Assembly (NCBI RefSeq): GCF_015355755.1
Contig: NZ_JACVEE010000002.1
Coordinates: 2,232,001-2,296,000, forward strand
Origin: Nocardia sp. XZ_19_385
GTDB lineage: Bacteria; Actinomycetota; Actinomycetes; Mycobacteriales; Mycobacteriaceae
Reading direction: 5' to 3'
DNA: 64,000 nt
Part shown: positions 57,523 through 64,000 of the stretch, piece after piece
How positions within the stretch are numbered: position 1 is the stretch's first letter
How the letters are laid out: each line of letters opens with the position of its first letter
The notes under the pieces: model-generated
Databases searched by the model: none
The model's input: only the letters and a program-made list of their open reading frames with translations
What the model was told of the DNA's origin: nothing
Made by a program: the position numbers and the translations under genes

Positions 57523-59163
57523 TCAGAGCGGGATGTTGCCGTGCTTCTTCGGCGGCAGCGTCACCATCTTGCGTTCCAGCAGCCGCAGCGCCGACACGAT
57601 CTGGCCGCGGGTGTGCGAGGGCGGGATGACGGCGTCGACGTAGCCACGCTCGGCGGCCACGTACGGGTTCACCAAGGTGTCCTCGTACTCATTCTGCAGC
57701 TCGAGCCGCAGCGCGTCGACGTCGCCGCCGCTCTTGGCGGCTTCGGCCAGCTGCTTGCGGTACACGAAGCCGACGGCCCCGGAGGCGCCCATGACGGCGA
57801 TCTGCGCGGTGGGCCAGGCCAGGTTGACGTCGGCGCCCATGTGCTTGGAGCCCATGACGTCGTAGGCGCCGCCGTAGGCCTTGCGGGTGATGATCGTGAT
57901 TTTGCCCACAGTGGCCTCACCGTAGGCGTAGAGCAGCTTGGCGCCGCGCCGGATGATGCCGTTGTATTCCTGGCCGGTGCCGGGCAGGAAGCCGGGCACG
58001 TCGACCAGGGTGATGATCGGGATGTTGAAGCAGTCGCAGGTACGCACGAAGCGCGCGGCCTTCTCCGAGGCGTCGATGTCGAGGCAGCCCGCGAACTGGG
58101 TGGGCTGGTTGGCGACGATGCCGACGCTGCGGCCGTCGACGCGGCCGAAGCCGACGATGATGTTCATCGCGCGCTCGGCCTGCACCTCGAGGAACTCGTC
58201 GTCGTCGAGCAGCCGGCGGATGACCTCGTGCATGTCATACGGCTGGTTCGGCGAGTCCGGGATGATCGTGTCGAGCTCGCGGTCCTCGTCGGTCAGCGAT
58301 TCCTCGATGGCGCCGTTGATCGGGTCGGTGGCCGGGAAGCGCGGGGCCTCGGCGCGGTTGTTGCTCGGCAGGTAGGACAGCAGATCCTTGACGTAGTCGA
58401 GGGCGTCCTGCTCGCCGGAGGCAACATAGTGCGCCACACCGGATTTGGTCATGTGGGTGTGCGCGCCACCCAGGTCTTCCATGGTGACGTCTTCGCCGGT
58501 GACGGTCTTGATCACGTCCGGGCCGGTGACGAACATCTGCGAGGTGCCATCGACCATGACGACGAAGTCGGTGAGCGCGGGGGAGTAGACGTGGCCACCG
58601 GCGGCCGGGCCCATGATCAGCGAGATCTGCGGGATCACGCCGGAGGCCTGGATGTTGCGGTGGAAGATCTCGCCGTACAGGCCGAGCGAGACGACGCCCT
58701 CCTGGATGCGCGCGCCGGCGCCCTCGTTGATGCCGACGAGCGGACGGCCGGTCTTCAGGGCCAGGTCCATCACCTTGACGATCTTCTCGCCGTAGACCTC
58801 GCCGAGCGAGCCACCGAAGACGGTGACGTCCTGGCTGAAGATGCAGACGTCGCGGCCGTCGATGGTGCCGTAGCCGGTGACGACGCCGTCGCCCAGCGGG
58901 CGGTTGCTCTCCAGGCCGAAGTTCACGCTGCGGTGCCGGGCCAGGGCGTCGAGTTCGACGAAGGAACCCTCGTCGAGCAGGGCCAGGATGCGTTCGCGGG
59001 CGGTCATCTTGCCCTTGGCGTGCACCTTGTCGACCGCGGCCTCACCCATCGGGTGCTGGGCTTCTTCCAGACGATTCCGCAGGTCAGCCAGCTTCCCAGC
59101 GGTGGTGTGGATATCGGGGGAGTCCGCCGGATCTTGCGCGGACTGCTGCTGGACACTCGTCAT
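57523..59163 (-). CDS. accD5: Propionyl/acyl-CoA carboxylase beta subunit (carboxyltransferase)
   Basis: 546 residues, the standard AccD5 length. [23 protein letters not shown], the N-terminal oxyanion GGS region ([24 protein letters not shown]), GEGARIQEG-like [11 protein letters not shown] and [13 protein letters not shown], and in the C-terminal half [12 protein letters not shown] and [11 protein letters not shown], all mark the crotonase-fold carboxyltransferase. It moves CO2 from biotin on AccA3 to propionyl-CoA, giving methylmalonyl-CoA for branched and mycolic lipids. ATG 59163 is seven bases from TACACT, and CGGAG is also present. It leads accD5-accE5-maf. Confidence 0.97.
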   Translation of the reverse strand: MTSVQQQSAQDPADSPDIHTTAGKLADLRNRLEEAQHPMGEAAVDKVHAKGKMTARERILALLDEGSFVELDALARHRSVNFGLESNRPLGDGVVTGYGTIDGRDVCIFSQDVTVFGGSLGEVYGEKIVKVMDLALKTGRPLVGINEGAGARIQEGVVSLGLYGEIFHRNIQASGVIPQISLIMGPAAGGHVYSPALTDFVVMVDGTSQMFVTGPDVIKTVTGEDVTMEDLGGAHTHMTKSGVAHYVASGEQDALDYVKDLLSYLPSNNRAEAPRFPATDPINGAIEESLTDEDRELDTIIPDSPNQPYDMHEVIRRLLDDDEFLEVQAERAMNIIVGFGRVDGRSVGIVANQPTQFAGCLDIDASEKAARFVRTCDCFNIPIITLVDVPGFLPGTGQEYNGIIRRGAKLLYAYGEATVGKITIITRKAYGGAYDVMGSKHMGADVNLAWPTAQIAVMGASGAVGFVYRKQLAEAAKSGGDVDALRLELQNEYEDTLVNPYVAAERGYVDAVIPPSHTRGQIVSALRLLERKMVTLPPKKHGNIPL

Positions 59164-59170
59164 GGCTCCG

Positions 59171-59176
59171 GAGTGT
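59171..59176 (-). promoter_or_regulatory. -10 box (TACACT) of accD5
   Basis: Minus-strand TACACT, seven bases, then ATG at 59163. A leaderless start is likely, though CCGGAG could also serve as a ribosome site on a longer transcript. Confidence 0.45.
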
Positions 59177-59287
59177 AACCAGTGACAGTCGCCCTCACTA
59201 ACTGAGTAGTGCTTACCCGTGAGTATAAAAAGCGCAGCTAGATCATGTTCTGGGCCTATCAATAACGGAAAGTTCCTGGTCGCCGAG

Positions 59288-59293
59288 TAGCGT
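59288..59293 (+). promoter_or_regulatory. -10 box (TAGCGT) of birA
   Basis: TAGCGT, seven bases, then GTG at 59301, a leaderless layout. Confidence 0.45.
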
Positions 59294-59300
59294 TCCCGTT

Positions 59301-60116
59301 GTGCAGACGCCTTCCGTTGACCGCCCGCCGCTGGATGTCGAGCAACTGCGGCGCGCTGTCGCCGAAACGCCCGAGCTGTCGTTCTTCTCTCAGGTCGAGG
59401 TGGTGGAGTCGACCGGCTCGACCAACGCCGACCTGATCGCCCGCGCGGGCGAACCGGGTATCGATCAGGCGGTCCTGCTCGCGGAAGCGCAGGAGGCCGG
59501 GCGCGGGCGGCACGCGCGCACCTGGGTCAGTCCGCCGCGGGCGCAGATCTCTATGTCGGTGCTGGTGCGGCTGCGCGGGATCGCCCCGGAGGTGCTCGGC
59601 TGGCTGCCTCTGCTGACCGGTGTCGCGGTGGTGGACGCGCTGCGCTCGACGGCGGGCGTGGACGCGAACTTGAAGTGGCCCAACGATGTTCTGATCGGCG
59701 GCCGCAAGGTCGCGGGCATCCTCGCCGAAGTGGCATCGGGCGGCGGGGAGCCTGCGGTGGTGGTCGGCGTCGGTGTCAACGTGAGCCTCGCCGAGTCGGA
59801 ACTGCCGGTGCCGCACGCGACTTCGCTGCTGCTGGCGGGTGCGAAGGAGATCGATCGCACCCTGCTGGTGCGGTCCCTGCTCACCGAATTCGCACGCCGC
59901 TTCGACACCTGGCGCGCCGCGGGCTGGGACACCACCGGCCTGATCGAGGCCTACCGCGAACGCTGCGCCACCATCGGCGCCGAGGTACGCGCCGAACTTC
60001 CGGGCGGCGAAGTGCTGACCGGGGTCGCCGCCGGCGTCGACGACCACGGCCGCCTGCTGATCGGCGACCGGGCCGTCTCGGCGGGCGACGTCACCCACCT
60101 GCGTGCCGAGTATTAA
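59301..60116 (+). CDS. birA: Biotin-[acyl-CoA-carboxylase] ligase
   Basis: 271 residues, the monofunctional class without an N-terminal DNA-binding domain. The catalytic core has [28 protein letters not shown] (biotin/AMP loop), [19 protein letters not shown] with the catalytic Lys, and VVGVGVNVS; a small SH3-like C-terminal domain follows. It makes biotinyl-AMP and attaches biotin to the Lys of AccA3 encoded 5 kb away. Divergent from accD5. GTG start follows a -10 box by seven bases. The stop shares the four bases TTAA with the stop of the convergent desaturase gene. Confidence 0.96.
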   Translation: MQTPSVDRPPLDVEQLRRAVAETPELSFFSQVEVVESTGSTNADLIARAGEPGIDQAVLLAEAQEAGRGRHARTWVSPPRAQISMSVLVRLRGIAPEVLGWLPLLTGVAVVDALRSTAGVDANLKWPNDVLIGGRKVAGILAEVASGGGEPAVVVGVGVNVSLAESELPVPHATSLLLAGAKEIDRTLLVRSLLTEFARRFDTWRAAGWDTTGLIEAYRERCATIGAEVRAELPGGEVLTGVAAGVDDHGRLLIGDRAVSAGDVTHLRAEY

Positions 60117-61066
60117 GACACCGGCTGCAAACCGCGGGCCGCTTCACGCGCCAGCAAACGGTCGCGCTGTTCCTCGAACTTGAGCACGTCCTGCTCCAGC
60201 TTCTCCAGATAGACGCCGAGCCGGTCCCGCGCCTGTTCGCCGCGCGCGCTGAAGTCGTTGCGCTCGAAGATGTTCCACTTCTTCAGCACCGGCAGCACCA
60301 CTTCCTCGCGGTGCTGGCGCAGGTCGTAGATGCCGTGCTTGGCCATCAGCGCACCGTTGCGGCGGAAGTTCGGCATGCCGTAACCGGGCATCACGAAATT
60401 CTCCAGGATGATGGTGATCGCCTCGATCGCCTGGTCCGGCACCAGATCCAGGCCGGCGCCGCACAGGTTGCGGTAGAAGATCATGTGCAGGTTCTCGTCG
60501 GCGGCGATGCGCTGCAGCATGCGGTCGGCGATCGGGTCGTGACAGACCTTGCCGGTGTTGCGGTGGCTGACCCGGGTGGCCAGTTCCTGGAAGGTGACGT
60601 AGGCGATGTTGAGCAGGAACCCGCCCCAATTCTCCGGGGAATGCACGCCATTGGTCATGTGCACCATGCGGTCGTTCTCCAGCGCGACCGGATCCACGCC
60701 GCGGGTGACCACCAGGTAGTCGCGCATCACGATGCCGTGCCGGTTCTCCTCGGCGGTCCAGCGGCCGACCCAGGTGCGCCACGCGCCGCCGTTGTCGAAG
60801 GCCTCGGAGATGATCCGGTGGTAGGAGGGCAGGTTGTCCTCGGTGAGCAGGTTCGTGATCATGGCCGCCTTGGCGACCTCGTTCAGCTGGGATTGCTCAG
60901 GGTCCCAATCGTTTCCGCCCATCGCGGCGAAGTTGCGGCCCTCGTCCCACGGGACGTAGTCGTGCGGATGCCAGTCCTTGGTCATGGACAGGTGCCGGTT
61001 CAGGTTTTCCTCGGCCACCGGCTCGAGTTCGGTGAGGATTTCCAGCTGGGTCAGGTCCCTGGTCAC
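60113..61066 (-). CDS. desA1: Acyl-ACP (stearoyl-ACP-type) desaturase
   Basis: 317 residues of the soluble di-iron fatty acid desaturases. Two carboxylate-His motifs are visible, WTAEENRHGIVMRDYLVVTRG (E-E-N-R-H-G) and RIAADENLHMIFYRNL (D-E-x-x-H), which bind the di-iron centre, plus a conserved VPWDEGRNFA region. The enzyme inserts a double bond into ACP-bound fatty acyl chains; DesA1 homologues supply mycolic acid meromycolate unsaturation. GTG 61066 with GGAGG five bases upstream is chosen over GTG 61078, which would place that site inside the gene. Convergent with birA, sharing four bases of stop codon. Confidence 0.94.
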   Translation of the reverse strand: MTRDLTQLEILTELEPVAEENLNRHLSMTKDWHPHDYVPWDEGRNFAAMGGNDWDPEQSQLNEVAKAAMITNLLTEDNLPSYHRIISEAFDNGGAWRTWVGRWTAEENRHGIVMRDYLVVTRGVDPVALENDRMVHMTNGVHSPENWGGFLLNIAYVTFQELATRVSHRNTGKVCHDPIADRMLQRIAADENLHMIFYRNLCGAGLDLVPDQAIEAITIILENFVMPGYGMPNFRRNGALMAKHGIYDLRQHREEVVLPVLKKWNIFERNDFSARGEQARDRLGVYLEKLEQDVLKFEEQRDRLLAREAARGLQPVS

Positions 61067-61221
61067 ACACGCCTCCACGGTCGTTGTCGAGCATGGTTTT
61101 AGGAGCAGGACAGAACTTGGAAGTGCAAGAGCTTGCCGACGCGAACGAGATCGACCGTCGCAGGGGAACGATTGTGCAGCACGCCGGGGTCGGTGTCAGG
61201 CATTCTGGCATCTTCGAGCGG

Positions 61222-61227
61222 TAGGGT
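61222..61227 (+). promoter_or_regulatory. -10 box (TAGGGT) of the PH-domain gene
   Basis: TAGGGT, six bases, then ATG at 61234. Confidence 0.45.
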
Positions 61228-61233
61228 TCGATC

Positions 61234-61758
61234 ATGGGTTCCCCTGAGGAGGCGCTGGCACCGGATGAGCAGCTCATCCTGCATCGGCATCCGCATTGGA
61301 AGATGCTGTTCTGGCCCGTCGTGACGCTGGTCCTGGCCACCGCGGTCGCCGGATTCGTTGGGGGACTTGCCTCCCGGAAGGTCGAGGGTTCCGCGCGCAC
61401 GGTGGTGCTGCTGGTGATCCTGGCGCTGTGGATCGCGATTCTGGCCTGGCGCAGTATCGCGCCCATGCTGGCGTGGAAGTCGACGCACTTCATCGTCACC
61501 GATCGCCGCGTGCTGGTGCGCCAGGGCGTGCTCACACACTCCGGCATCGATATCCCGATGAGCCGGATCTCGAGTGTGCAGTTCCGGCACGGGCTCGGCG
61601 ACCGGCTGCTGGGCACCGGCACCCTGATCATCGGGTCCTCGTCGGAGGAGCCGCTGGAGTTCGACGACATCCCGCAGGTGCAGGAGGTGCACAATCTCCT
61701 CTATCACCAGGTATTCGATGAGGAGCGCCACAACGGCGTCGGGCATCGGGGACCGTAA
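61234..61758 (+). CDS. Membrane protein with bacterial PH domain
   Basis: 174 residues. Two hydrophobic helices (MLFWPVVTLVLATAVAGFVGGL and VVLLVILALWIAILAWRSIAPML) are followed by a bPH2/YdbT-type PH domain: THFIVTDRRVLVRQGVLTHSGIDIPMSRISSVQFRHGLGDRLLGTGTLIIGSSSEEPLEFDDIPQ. This pattern is the same as Rv3278c, which sits beside birA in mycobacteria. The domain faces the cytoplasm; role unknown, perhaps membrane or protein binding. ATG start six bases from a -10 box. Eleven bases separate its end from the next start, and the -10 box of the response regulator overlaps its stop codon. Confidence 0.9.
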   Translation: MGSPEEALAPDEQLILHRHPHWKMLFWPVVTLVLATAVAGFVGGLASRKVEGSARTVVLLVILALWIAILAWRSIAPMLAWKSTHFIVTDRRVLVRQGVLTHSGIDIPMSRISSVQFRHGLGDRLLGTGTLIIGSSSEEPLEFDDIPQVQEVHNLLYHQVFDEERHNGVGHRGP

Positions 61759-61761
61759 CCT
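61756..61761 (+). promoter_or_regulatory. -10 box (TAACCT) of the second two-component system
   Basis: TAACCT begins at the stop codon of the PH-domain gene and is seven bases from the ATG at 61769. The regulator may have its own leaderless transcript. Confidence 0.4.
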
Positions 61762-61768
61762 ATTCCCT

Positions 61769-62446
61769 ATGACCGCCGTACTGCTGGCCGAGGACGACGA
61801 GGCCATCGCCGCACCGCTTTCCCGGGCGCTGGGACGTGAGGGGTACTCGGTCACCGTCGAGAGTTTCGGCCCCGCCGTACTGCAGCGCGCGCTGGAGGGC
61901 GGGCACGATCTGCTCATCCTCGATCTCGGGTTGCCGGGGATGGACGGGCTCGAGGTGTGCCGCCAGGTCCGTGCCCGCGGCGCCGATCTCGCCGTGCTGA
62001 TGCTCACCGCGCGCACCGACGAGGTCGACTTTGTCGTCGGGCTGGACGCGGGCGCCGACGATTACGTGGGCAAACCGTTCCGGCTCGCCGAGTTGCTGGC
62101 CCGGGTGCGAGCCCTGTTGCGCCGCAGCGGAATCGGCGACGAAGCGGTCGAGGTCGGCGGGATCCGGCTGGAGCCGGCCGCGCGCCGGGTCATGGTCAAC
62201 GGCGTCGAGATCGGCTTGGCCAACAAGGAATACGAACTGCTCAAGGTGCTGATCGACCGGGCCGGTCAGGTGGTGCCGCGCGAGACCATCCTGCGCGAGG
62301 TCTGGGGCGACGCGGAATTGCGCGGCTCCAAGACCTTGGACATGCACATGTCGTGGCTACGCCGCAAGATCGGCGACGAGGGACCGATGGCGGAGCGCCG
62401 CATCGTCACCGTGCGCGGTGTCGGTTTCCGGCTGAACACCGACTGA
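61769..62446 (+). CDS. OmpR-family response regulator (second system)
   Basis: 225 residues. Receiver domain with the acidic pair LLAEDDE, phospho-acceptor Asp52 in LILDLGLPGMDG, LMLTARTDEVD and Lys in DDYVGKPFRLAELLARVRAL; C-terminal winged helix with IGLANKEYELLKVLIDRAGQVVPRETI and SWLRRKIGDEG. It pairs with the kinase encoded one base downstream. It differs from the regulator at 12976 in sequence. The ATG was chosen because it starts the receiver fold directly; the frame is open further upstream into the PH gene. Confidence 0.95.
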   Translation: MTAVLLAEDDEAIAAPLSRALGREGYSVTVESFGPAVLQRALEGGHDLLILDLGLPGMDGLEVCRQVRARGADLAVLMLTARTDEVDFVVGLDAGADDYVGKPFRLAELLARVRALLRRSGIGDEAVEVGGIRLEPAARRVMVNGVEIGLANKEYELLKVLIDRAGQVVPRETILREVWGDAELRGSKTLDMHMSWLRRKIGDEGPMAERRIVTVRGVGFRLNTD

Positions 62447-62447
62447 C

Positions 62448-63755
62448 GTGCGCCGCCGAATCCTGCGGTCCATGCTCACCGTGCTGACCATCACCACGGT
62501 GGTGCTCGGTGTGCCGCTGACCTATACGGCGTGGCTGTGGGTGGAGGACATCACCCGTACCGATCTGCGCGGCCGGTTGGACCGGATCGCGGTGGAGGTG
62601 ATCGCGCAGGAGCAGGCCGACGGCCTGGTGCGCGGCGGCCTCGATATCCGGACGGTGCGGCCGCTGGTGCCCAAGGACGGCAAGCTCACCATCGTCTATC
62701 CGACCCCACAGGACAGTGCCTCGCGGATCGATATCGGCGCCGACGCGGTCGCGGATCCGCTGATGGAGTCGCTGGCCATGGGCATTTCGGGATCACTGCG
62801 GCTGGAGGTGCCGAGCGGGCCGATGCACGCCAAGCAGCGGCAGGCGGTCGCGGCGGTGGCGCTGGCGGTGCTGGCTTCGCTGGGTGCCGCGGTGGCGGTC
62901 GCGGTGGTGACCGCGCGCCGGGTGGCCGATCCGCTGCGCGATGTGGCGGCGCGGGCCGCGCGGCTGGCGATGGGTGACTTCCGGCCCGATCCGCGCCGGC
63001 ACGGCATCTCCGAACTGGATCGCGTCTCCGATGTGCTGGACTCGGCGACCGTGGAGATCGCCGGACGATTGCAGCGCGAGCACGCACTGGTCGCGGATGT
63101 CTCGCATCAGTTGCGGTCCCGGCTCACCGCGGTGCGCTTGCGCCTGGACGAGTTGTCCACGCACACCGATCCGGAGGTCGTGCACGAGGCCGAGGAGGCG
63201 ATGGCGCAGGTCGACCGGCTCACCGAGGCGATCGACGATCTGGTGCGCGCCTCCCGCGACGAGGACGCCGCGGACCGCGATCCGATCCCGGTGATGGACG
63301 AACTGCGCGGTGTCGTCGCGGAATGGCGGCATCCGTTCAGTGACGTGGGCCGGGAGCTGGTCCTCACCGGCGACAAGATGCTGACGGCGCCGATCACCGC
63401 GCAACGGCTGCGGGAGGCGGTCGCGGTGCTGGTCGACAACGCCCTGATGCACGGCGGCGGGACCTGCACGGTATCGGTGCGCACGGTCCGCCCCGGGAAT
63501 GCGCGCGAGCCACTGGTGTGTGTGGAGGTCGCCGACGAGGGCGAGGGCGTGCGGGACGAGCTCGCGCCACACATCTTCGATCGTGGTTTCTCGGCCGGTG
63601 GATCGACCGGTGTGGGCCTTGCGCTGGCCCGGGCACTCATCGAGGCCGATGGTGGGCGATTGGAGCTGCAGCGGCGCAGGCCGGCCCTGTTCGCGGTGTT
63701 CCTGGGCGCTTCGGCGCCGCGGATATCGAACGCGGTGATTCCGGAACCGCGTTAG
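62448..63755 (+). CDS. Membrane sensor histidine kinase (second system)
   Basis: 435 residues. First transmembrane helix at about residues 7-29, periplasmic loop of ~90 residues, second helix AVAAVALAVLASLGAAVAVAVVTARR, HAMP, HisKA box LVADVSHQLRSRLTAVRLRLDEL with the phospho-accepting His, and HATPase domain with N-box AVAVLVDNALMHG, DEGEGV and GGSTGVGLALARAL. The X-box has Ser-Arg in place of Thr-Pro, which is seen in some actinobacterial kinases. GTG start one base after the regulator stop. Its TAG overlaps the stop of the convergent gtrA gene by three bases. Signal unknown. Confidence 0.95.
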   Translation: MRRRILRSMLTVLTITTVVLGVPLTYTAWLWVEDITRTDLRGRLDRIAVEVIAQEQADGLVRGGLDIRTVRPLVPKDGKLTIVYPTPQDSASRIDIGADAVADPLMESLAMGISGSLRLEVPSGPMHAKQRQAVAAVALAVLASLGAAVAVAVVTARRVADPLRDVAARAARLAMGDFRPDPRRHGISELDRVSDVLDSATVEIAGRLQREHALVADVSHQLRSRLTAVRLRLDELSTHTDPEVVHEAEEAMAQVDRLTEAIDDLVRASRDEDAADRDPIPVMDELRGVVAEWRHPFSDVGRELVLTGDKMLTAPITAQRLREAVAVLVDNALMHGGGTCTVSVRTVRPGNAREPLVCVEVADEGEGVRDELAPHIFDRGFSAGGSTGVGLALARALIEADGGRLELQRRRPALFAVFLGASAPRISNAVIPEPR

Positions 63756-64000
63756 CTGTGGCCGAGCTGCTCCTGCTCGATCAGGAACTCGTCCTCGAAC
63801 TCCTCGACCAGCTGGTTCATCTCGTCGGGGAAGACCCAGCGCCGCATGGCCCAGAACCGGAACGCCATCTGCAGCAGATTGCCGATGACGAACGCGCTGA
63901 TGAAGTCGGCGATGTTCTCGACCATCAGGCTGACATCGGGAACGCGCAGGTCGAAGACGTAACTGGAGACCCACAGCGGGAGGAAGCTCAGCACCACGCC
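63752..64000 (-). CDS. GtrA-family membrane protein, C-terminal part (5' end outside window)
   Basis: 82 residues are visible, ending at a TAA (63752-63754). They include a hydrophobic segment (VVLSFLPLWVSSYVFD), then MVENIADFISAFVIGNLLQMAFRFWAMRRWVFPDE, a typical final helix and R-rich end of GtrA-like proteins, and an acidic C-terminal tail. GtrA proteins are four-helix membrane proteins thought to flip or help transfer polyprenyl-linked sugars for cell-wall polysaccharides. The gene continues past the right edge. It overlaps the stop of the histidine kinase gene. In mycobacteria a GtrA-like gene also follows the PH-domain gene. Confidence 0.85.
   Translation of the reverse strand, partial: GVVLSFLPLWVSSYVFDLRVPDVSLMVENIADFISAFVIGNLLQMAFRFWAMRRWVFPDEMNQLVEEFEDEFLIEQEQLGHS

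Noticed and set aside
57184..59178. A 664-codon open frame on the plus strand across accE5 and accD5
   Set aside because: It is antisense to well-supported genes, is rich in Val/Gly/Asp/His from high-GC codon mirroring and has no domain pattern.

Overview
The window is high-GC actinobacterial chromosome, most likely from Nocardia or a close mycolate-producing relative. This is inferred from gene content and order. A backbone (amiB1-amiA1, a gamma-glutamylcyclotransferase-like gene, lpdA, glpD; nei-lhr; pcd, lrpA, lat; accA3, sseA, maf, accE5, accD5, birA, a PH-domain gene, gtrA) follows roughly the order I know from the Mycobacterium tuberculosis Rv3306c-Rv3277 region. GTG and TTG starts, 4-nt start/stop overlaps and leaderless promoters are common, as expected for this group. 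No phage, insertion sequence, CRISPR array or rRNA was seen. The one RNA gene found is an initiator tRNA-Met.

Layout. 1-6.4 kb: two M20 amidohydrolases, a cyclotransferase-like gene, the LpdA flavoprotein and two exported or membrane-anchored Pro-rich proteins. 6.4-11.7 kb: an aminotransferase, divergent glpK and glpD for glycerol use, and a small ArsR-VOC operon with a perfect palindrome at its promoter. 11.7-17.1 kb (minus): a two-component system, a 66-aa secreted peptide, a TetR gene coupled to a hydroxysqualene-dehydroxylase-like flavoenzyme, a one-helix membrane protein and nei. 17.2-21.8 kb: the large helicase lhr. 21.8-26.9 kb: a phosphatase, a TetR gene and a patatin-SDR-GMC operon that looks like lipid or alcohol oxidation.

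27-32.8 kb (minus) is the most unusual region: a conservon-like operon with sensor kinase, Roadblock and DUF742 genes, then a second sensor kinase and a second DUF742 gene, but no Ras-like GTPase. 32.9-35.7 kb holds a molybdopterin oxidoreductase coupled to an HxlR regulator. 35.8-41.1 kb is a choline-to-glycine-betaine operon (transporter, aldehyde dehydrogenase, choline dehydrogenase) ending in a bidirectional terminator shared with the tRNA.

41.2-44.7 kb: lysine catabolism (pcd, lrpA, lat). 44.8-52.6 kb: a beta-propeller lipoprotein, a compact Uma2/truncated-GNAT/DUF1707 operon, two membrane Ser/Thr kinases with different exported domains, and a second patatin. 52.7-64 kb: the acyl-CoA carboxylase block (accA3; accD5-accE5-maf; birA), a rhodanese whose catalytic Cys is Ser, a divergent three-cysteine SufR-like regulator, an acyl-ACP desaturase, a PH-domain protein, a second two-component system and a partial gtrA.

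The best leads are the GTPase-less duplicated conservon, the Ser-for-Cys rhodanese beside a possible Fe-S sensor, and two similar operator-like palindromes placed next to leaderless -10 boxes. Functional calls come from reading motifs; no database search was run.
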